From Zychaea mexicana (taxonomy: Eukaryota > Mucoromycota > Mucoromycetes > Mucorales > Lichtheimiaceae): a stretch of DNA of 64,000 nt. The position numbers and the translations under genes were made by a program. The stretch lies in the NCBI RefSeq assembly GCF_025766255.1, contig NW_026516770.1, forward strand, positions 62,001-126,000, written 5' to 3'. The notes below the pieces were generated by a model. That model was not told where the DNA came from. It made no database searches and saw only the letters and a list, made by a program, of their open reading frames with translations. Positions 57,851 through 64,000 of this stretch are shown here, piece after piece (positions within the stretch are counted from its first letter, which is position 1; every line of letters begins with the position of its first letter).

Positions 57851-59121
57851 ACGTACATTCTATGTCTTTCCCATTTAGTATCACCACTTTAGCAATAAAC
57901 TGTACCTTTTACTATTATACATATGCATATGGTGAAGAAATTTCATTTTCTTCAAGTGTTGAATCAGAGACCAACTACTCTATTACGTAACATCAATAGA
58001 AAGCATACCGCGATGCGTACAGTACATAAATGATATATATTGACCTGATGTAGTGACATCTTTTGAATAATGCATTGCAAGCAAATTTATAGCAGAAGCT
58101 GAAGGACCACCGTCTTGCAGTCTATTAGGTACTCGTACAACACATTAGCGAAGCTGTATGCTTATTTGATAATATAAGGAGGGGGATTCAGATATCTCCG
58201 TGCATAAGCATAAACATATAAAACGAGCGGTGGCTGTGAGTGGTCGGAAGTTAAGCAAACGTAAGCTGTAGGTTTACAGCCAACAACATCGAGCGTTCCT
58301 ATGTCGATATGTAACAGATACTTGAAGCAGCTATCCAACACCTCTCCACCAACGACGCGACGCATGAGTCATTCCACCTTGATCCTTAGTTTTAGAATCC
58401 ATTGTGGTTTACATTCAAGGATATGGAGTGACTGTATAGTGTAAAGAGACACACGAGTGTTACCTTTTCTGAATCTTGCTCAAACATTTGGAGATATCTT
58501 GCCTTTTATTAGATTTTGCTTGTATCATACTTTATGGAAAGCGAGATATCTGAAATTCCCCTGAAAGCGTAAAAAACATTATTGTTTCTTTTAAAAAAGA
58601 AACAAAACTCTTTCGTAAACACTCTGATTTTGCTTTAGCAGAAACCCGAGAAGTTCATACTGAGGGTACCAGTATAGGACAGTTCACATTTTTAGATAAT
58701 GAAATGGAAGGGGACAAAATCTAAATGACGGCATAGTGCCGATATCTGATGATGGTAATGATCTATCGGATATGGACGCATCGATGCATATTACAGTATG
58801 ACGGCATATATAAATTATGATATTGGAAAAACTGATGCATAGATTTATTTGTTTATTGATGAGAGGTGGGGGGGGTGAAAGAAAGAAAGAAAGAAAGGTC
58901 GATTTGAAAAGGAGAAAAACCGATATGCCGTATATACAAGAAAGTAAAAAAAAGGAAAAAGAGAAATGTGATACAAGGAAGAAACGGTCTGGCAAACGTA
59001 CAGTATGCCTAAAAAAGGTATCATGGAAAATATGCTGAATGGTGTGGGGGGGTGAGGTGGGAGTTGTGAATTTGTGGGGTATTGACGGAAATCTAGGAAA
59101 AGAATCCAGAAAAGGGAGGTT
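57851..59121. other. Convergent 3' region
   Basis: Includes AATAAA at 57894-57899. No gene supported; purine-rich and AT-rich low-complexity sequence near 58860-58960. Confidence 0.5.
57894..57899 (+). terminator. Poly(A) signal of the Old Yellow Enzyme gene
   Basis: AATAAA 44 bases after the stop codon. Confidence 0.6.
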
Positions 59122-60985
59122 TTACAAATTGAAAGCGTTTCCGTGATAATATTGGTACGTGTGATTGTTGCTTCCATGATGGACATCACTTTCTTGGGCG
59201 GGCATACCGGAAGCGGACCACATGGGCTGCACGTTGTAAGAGTTCAGTCCTGGCATCTCTAGCTGCACCTTTTGTGGGGAGCCGGTAGGGAAAAACGTGT
59301 TCTTTTGTTGCAGGTGATGGTGGGGATGGTGGTGGTCGAAGAAGGGTGACAGTGTGTATCTCTTGTTGGCTTCCTCTACAGGCGATAGGTAGTCGTGCGC
59401 GCGTTGTTGTTGGGAAGTAGTGACGGATGACGATGGCAAGGTGGAGGAAGAGGATGAGGAGCGGTGCCATTTGACGGAGACAGATCGACCCTCCAGTTTG
59501 AGTTTTTGCAAGGAGAAGAGGGCCATGGCAGCATTTGCGTGTGTGTCCATGCTAGATGATGAATTGTGTTAGTTGTATTGTTACTTTCTCAAATCTATCT
59601 CGTCTTTCTTACCTAACCAAAGCATGGCCTTTTCGATATGTGTCGGCGGTCTGCAGATGAACGTGCGATACATAGCCATACTGTTGGAAATTGGATACGA
59701 TTGATTGTTCTACATTAGATAGAAGAGTGAGTACATTGGTGACGATAGACAACAGCGTGTCTCATAATACTTACTGGTCACACCATGAGGAAGCTTGCTC
59801 ACTTTAACGGTTGTCACGTGTAAAGGTGCGTTGGTAAAGATGTGTTCATAGCAGGTATCCTCATCCCCATCGTTCGACGAAGAATCCTCATCGGCTTTGC
59901 TGTGTAACTCGTGGTGTACAAAGCTTGGCAAGGTTTCCATGTGGCAGTCGAGTATGGCTCCTCGTAATTGTTTGCCTTGGAGTGCGTTCACCGCTGACTC
60001 CGCTGCTGCTCTGTCTGTAAAACTGGCAACAGAAGCATCGGTTGCTTTGCCTGTGGTCTCGTGCCAGAGTGGGCGTACATTTCTGTATAAGTAAGGTAGA
60101 GTATATTAGGTATGTTAATGAGATGGTAAAGGGGACTGCGCCACGTCATCGTGCGTTCCGCATAAATAAAGCAATGAAAAGAAGTCATATAACGTACGAT
60201 AGGTTCTCCTTGAATGGTTCAAGCAAGGTCGCGGCGTCGGTGATCTTTGCCGGTCGGATATAAATAGAAAAGTGAGCTTGGCTTTGGGGTTCTTTCCACT
60301 TGGCGACGACATTCTAAATAATGGGGGGAAATGTTTGTGTGAGTCTCCCAGTCATTGTGTTACGAGTTACGAGTTACAAGAGAGAGAGAGAGAGAGATGG
60401 CCCCAAGAATGAACGGAAAATGTTCCGGGTCAACAAAAGAAAAGTAGTGATACATACTCTTCCAAAGAGTGACCGACCATCCATAGCCAAATAAGCCTGA
60501 GCGGCGCCGTGGTGATCGTGGAAATGAATATAAGCATGACGACATGTATCACCGTCGGCGAGCTTTCATAATGAGAAAAAAAGAAGATTTGAATTTTAGT
60601 TCGTTTTCGCGTAACCCAAGTGAGAAGTTCCCAGAGTTCGATTAGATGCAGGGGGCCAATCACAGATGTTCGTCATGGAAGATATGGATAAGATATCTTG
60701 TAGGTGTGTAGCCTTCGCTCGTCCCCAATCAAGATAACGTTTGATGGGTGTACGTGGGTTGTTTTTGAGAGATAGAGAGAGAGTGTGTGTGTGTATGTGC
60801 GTGGCAAAGTGGCGATGGTGTACTAGGTGTAGTTTCTATCCGCTTACGCTATAACAGCCCGAGTTCTGCTCCATTTGGACGTAGTCGACGGGTGATATTG
60901 TGGACAGAACAGCTTGCAGCATCGATTCGTCAACGCGTGGGTCGAGGTTGCAGAGATAGAGCGTTTGGCAGCCTTGGTTTGTCAT
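59122..60985 (-). CDS. RNA-binding protein with three RRM domains
   Basis: Six exons add up exactly: 60985-60848, 60562-60458, 60313-60198, 60082-59775, 59709-59613 and 59551-59122, total 397 residues. RRM1 (about residues 6-85) has TLYLCNLDPRVDESML as RNP2-like and RHAYIHFHDHHGAAQAY as RNP1-like. RRM2 (about 90-165) is degenerate (HFSIYI, ASVASFTDRAAAESAVNAL). RRM3 (about 205-285) has VKVSKLPHGVTKQSIVSNFQQYG and GHALVSMDTHANAAMALF. The C-terminal tail is Ser, His, Gln and Tyr-rich. The TLYLCNLDPRV start recalls the TIA-1/Pub1/Nam8 group, but an exact orthologue is not clear. It probably acts in splicing or mRNA stability. Confidence 0.8.
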
Positions 60986-61001
60986 TGGTGTCTTTGTGGG
61001 T

Positions 61002-61003
<2 letters not shown>

Positions 61004-61032
<29 letters not shown>
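61004..61032 (+). repeat. GAT trinucleotide microsatellite
   Basis: About nine tandem GAT units just upstream of the RRM gene start. Confidence 0.9.
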
Positions 61033-62219
61033 GGCGATGGGTTATTCAGAAAGAAAAGAAAGAGGAGTAAGTGTAAATTTGTAGAAAGAAGAATCGTGAA
61101 AATTGGGACTCTGTTTAAATAAGAAATAAAGAAAAAAAAAAAGTTTCAAGTGACACGGAAAAGAACCCCGGCTTTTTCATCACAGCGAAACCACCCTCGT
61201 TAGCTCTAAATTTTCCCCGTAGCCACTTGTGCCCACTTGTGCCCACTTGTACAACAATCATGGAATAATGATACGCCCTCAGTCCACAACATGGATCTTG
61301 GCCCTTCCGCTTTAAGGATAAATCATGTGTGGTGCAACAGTCCATCAAGAAGAGCTCTCTCTGCACTTACTCCTCTATCCATCACTCACACACACCCCCA
61401 AAACCCAGTAATACTTCTCCCTATAAACGGATTTTAGATCGCATGTCTTTTTCTACAGAGCAATTGCCAAGGCTCTCTCAAACAGAAACAAAAGGCACTC
61501 AATTTTCACTCGGCGATTGACAGCCGCTCATTTTTTTTTTCTACTATCCATTACGTCAATAACCCCCCATGCCCCACTACATTTTGTACATCTCTTAAAG
61601 TCCGTCTTTTTATCTGACAAGGTGGTAAAAAAAGAGCGACAGGCATATCAACCCCGCTAACCTTCGCAAAGCACCTCCTCCTCCCCTTCCCCCCCAAAAA
61701 AAAAACAACGAGCAGCAAATTGCATTGTTTTCTCACACCACATTGCACAGCGTGGCCTGTCTAGAATGCGTTGTAATTTTCATTCGGAGATGCACTGGTA
61801 AAACCTTGCTAACCATAAGCATTAGCATAAAATAGGCATTACATTAATAACCGTTTCTAGTAAAATAGCAACTCGTCTGGCAGACGATGGTACCTGATCT
61901 GAGCGGTCTTTTTTTTTGGTCTCAGTTCCCACGCATTTCCATCCAATCCAATCTCATGGAACTGCTGTCTGTAAAACCCTCAATGTGTTGTGCGTTTCAT
62001 TGTGCTCAAAGCATGGCCATCCACGGGTTTACTATACCGCACATATGCTGTGCTTGGACATTTTACACACATATGCTTACGTTGATATGTTGTCAATTGG
62101 TTAGAGAGTCGAATATTGCAATAAGAATAATGTGTTTTTAAGGACGAATGGTCCCACGATGGATGATGGCGATGCTATTGATTCAGTGACGCAAACAAAA
62201 AAAAAAGCATTACATGATG

Positions 62220-62241
62220 TAAGGAAGGAAGGAAGGAAGGA
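62220..62241 (+). repeat. GGAA tetranucleotide microsatellite
   Basis: Five tandem AAGG/GGAA units. Confidence 0.9.
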
Positions 62242-63338
62242 GGGGGCAGAACCTTGATGTCAGTGATAGAGTGATGGGGGGGGAGGGCTTAAACGGACTT
62301 AGACACATGCATGCAAAAGGTGCAACCTGTTTAGAGGATACCTGCTGCAAAAGTGATAGATCATGGCATTTTAACAGACTATTTGTTTGGCAACGAATGA
62401 CGCTGTATAACAGAAGCGCTATAACTATCTTCTGTAAGGCACTGATGCTTTTGTCGTTGTCGTCGTTAGCTATCTCTTCAGTGGCATCAGTTGAAGTACG
62501 GAGAGTGTGTATATCTGTTATGTTCCACGTAGTCGTTGCATACAGATTCGATTTGTCCAGTATGTATCATTACTTACAATTGTTCGTATAGCAAAATCAC
62601 ATTGATAAAAAAGGACTCAATAGCATATGTGCCATGTAAATCGTCCTTTCCTTTCAGGCGAAAGCTCCTGTATTTTTGCAAGTGTAAACAGAGACAACTG
62701 CTGCTTGTTCACTTGGTAATATAAATGATGCAACAATACAGAAAATCGTATTATTCAATTAGGATCGAAAGCGATAACGGATGAGGTGATTCACGCTGGC
62801 TACATAGAGCACCCATAAGCAATAACAAGAACCATCACTAACCCGGTGCATATTTGTTTTGCATAGCTCAAAGTGCATCTGTGTCTGTGTGCTGTTGCAT
62901 AGTTCCAAAAGATCACATCATAAAGTACATGAGTCTTTTTTCTGGTAACGTGATAGTGGTGCAAAGGAGGTCATTAAAGACAATTGTCAAGTTCGCATAG
63001 ATCCAGATGATGATGCATAAAATTTAATCGCGTTCTGTTATAAAGATCGTTCTATATATTTGCCTTTGACGATGGAATCGATAGCGAGAAAGCAGAATAT
63101 ATTATATAAGATGGCCTCTTACTTTTACTGCTCGAGAGTATGTCCCTTGCAAAGAAAAAAACGCGCGCTTCATAGAGTACTTTGGGATCGTTACTGCGTA
63201 CATGCATTGTTCGTGATATATACACAACTTGCATAGCATGGTAATCCCCGCTCAACTCGCGAGAACAAAAATAAATAACCTCTATTTGGTTTCAACCGAG
63301 ACATTCGTTTTGTTCTCTTCTTTTTGAAATTACCCACA

Positions 63339-64000
63339 ATGCCATCAAGTTCTGTAATTGACCAATTCAACGAGCTTTCTTCCACCGTAGGCCAATCTCC
63401 TCAGTCGCTCGCATTTGCAGAGCACCTGGATAAAGACGACGCTTTAGCGAAATACCGCAACGAGTTCGCCATTCCTGTTAAACGCAATGTGTCTGGTGCG
63501 CACCCACACAATGGCAAGTCGATAATGGGGAAAAAATGAGCAATGTTCAGCCTCTTTTTAACCTCGGTACCTTGGTGTATTTCTCTTTTTTATTTTTTTC
63601 TGCTGTCACTGTGTGTATAGCTTCTCAACTTGATGAACCCTGTGTTTATTTATGTGGCAATTCGCTTGGATTGATGCCAAAACGGTCTAGCGAACTTGTC
63701 AAGGAAGAATTAGACGTTTGGGCTACTCGGTAAGACGCCGTCGTAATCATAGAGTTTTGTGTTTTAATCTCAAACATACACAATTATGCTAGTGGTGTTA
63801 TGGGCCATTGGGACCATCCTCGTAGCCGTCCCTGGGCTCCTATTGAGGAAAACGTCAGGGGCACCTTTGCCCATCTCGTTGGCGCAAAGACGAGCGAAGT
63901 CGTCGCTATGGGAACCTTGACAGCCAACTTGCATGCCATGATGGCTGCATTTTATCGACCCACCGCTGAACGTTTCAAGATCATCATCGAAGCCAAGGCT
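63339..64000 (+). CDS. BNA5: Kynureninase, 5' part (runs off the window)
   Basis: PLP enzyme of the kynurenine pathway that cleaves kynurenine or 3-hydroxykynurenine to anthranilate or 3-hydroxyanthranilate plus alanine, feeding NAD synthesis. Exons visible: 63339-63495, 63621-63729 and 63793 to beyond 64000; the phases agree at both joins. The N-terminus ([23 protein letters not shown]), [16 protein letters not shown] and [20 protein letters not shown] are diagnostic of kynureninase. [18 protein letters not shown] is the start of the PLP-phosphate binding region. The PLP lysine lies outside the window. Confidence 0.93.

Larger units (their letters stand above)
60986..63338. other. Intergenic with simple repeats
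   Basis: Contains a GAT run (61004-61032), a decamer tandem (three copies of G/A-CCACTTGT type, 61221-61250) and a GGAA run (62220-62241). No convincing gene. It probably holds promoters for the divergent RRM and kynureninase genes. Confidence 0.5.

Overview
The window is nuclear DNA from a filamentous fungus, most likely an early-diverging one (Mucoromycota, Mucorales-like). Genes are split by many short GT-AG introns (about 50-110 bases), intergenic DNA is AT-rich with long homopolymers, and housekeeping proteins are fungal in type: Ydj1-like DnaJ, alternative oxidase, Arp5, Ariadne ligase, kynureninase. Several families are ones I associate with Mucorales genomes. The lineage is inferred from general knowledge, not from a search.

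Layout. 1-550: partial His-rich cation (zinc) transporter. 0.7-5.9 kb: an accessory patch with a doubtful ORF, two broken transposon-related coding relics (minus strand 2.06-3.09 kb; plus strand Tnp2-like 3.64-4.49 kb), a 28-base direct repeat, and an intact five-exon gene of a lineage-restricted family. 6.7-9.6 kb: DnaJ and inositol monophosphatase, convergent. 10.9-16.3 kb: a compact group of sugar transporter, GH78-type glycosidase and Zn2Cys6 regulator. 16.6-17.7 kb: mitochondrial alternative oxidase. 17.7-21.7 kb: gene-free, with a 389-base pogo/Tigger-like MITE. 21.8-23.8 kb: AtuA-family (DUF1446) enzyme. 24.3-28.4 kb: large multi-KH RNA-binding protein. 30-31 kb: unknown acidic protein. 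31-34.5 kb: gene-free. 34.5-37.6 kb: HAM1-like putative lipid-binding protein. 39.1-41.4 kb: Ariadne RBR ubiquitin ligase. 42.3-45.8 kb: Arp5 of the INO80 complex (15 exons). 46.4-47.9 kb: WRN-like 3'-5' exonuclease, divergent from an unknown helical-repeat protein (48.5-49.8 kb). 50.6-52.0 kb: disordered Ala/Glu/Thr-rich protein with a repeated basic-aromatic motif. 52.0-56.7 kb: gene-free. 56.7-57.9 kb: Old Yellow Enzyme. 59.1-61.0 kb: three-RRM RNA-binding protein. 63.3 kb to the end: 5' part of kynureninase.

The most system-like part is 10.9-16.3 kb. The transporter and the glycosidase share one bidirectional promoter. A Zn2Cys6 regulator lies convergent and immediately downstream. Both the shared promoter and the region upstream of the regulator carry a similar CGG...CCG element (GCGG-n2/3-ATCTCCGC). 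This suggests a small autoregulated sugar-scavenging regulon. Both the glycosidase and the regulator lack introns in an otherwise intron-rich neighbourhood, so acquisition by transfer is possible for the glycosidase.

Exon boundaries were assigned by eye from splice signals, reading-frame continuity and remembered family patterns. Where the frame adds up exactly over all exons I say so; no alignment or transcript data were available.
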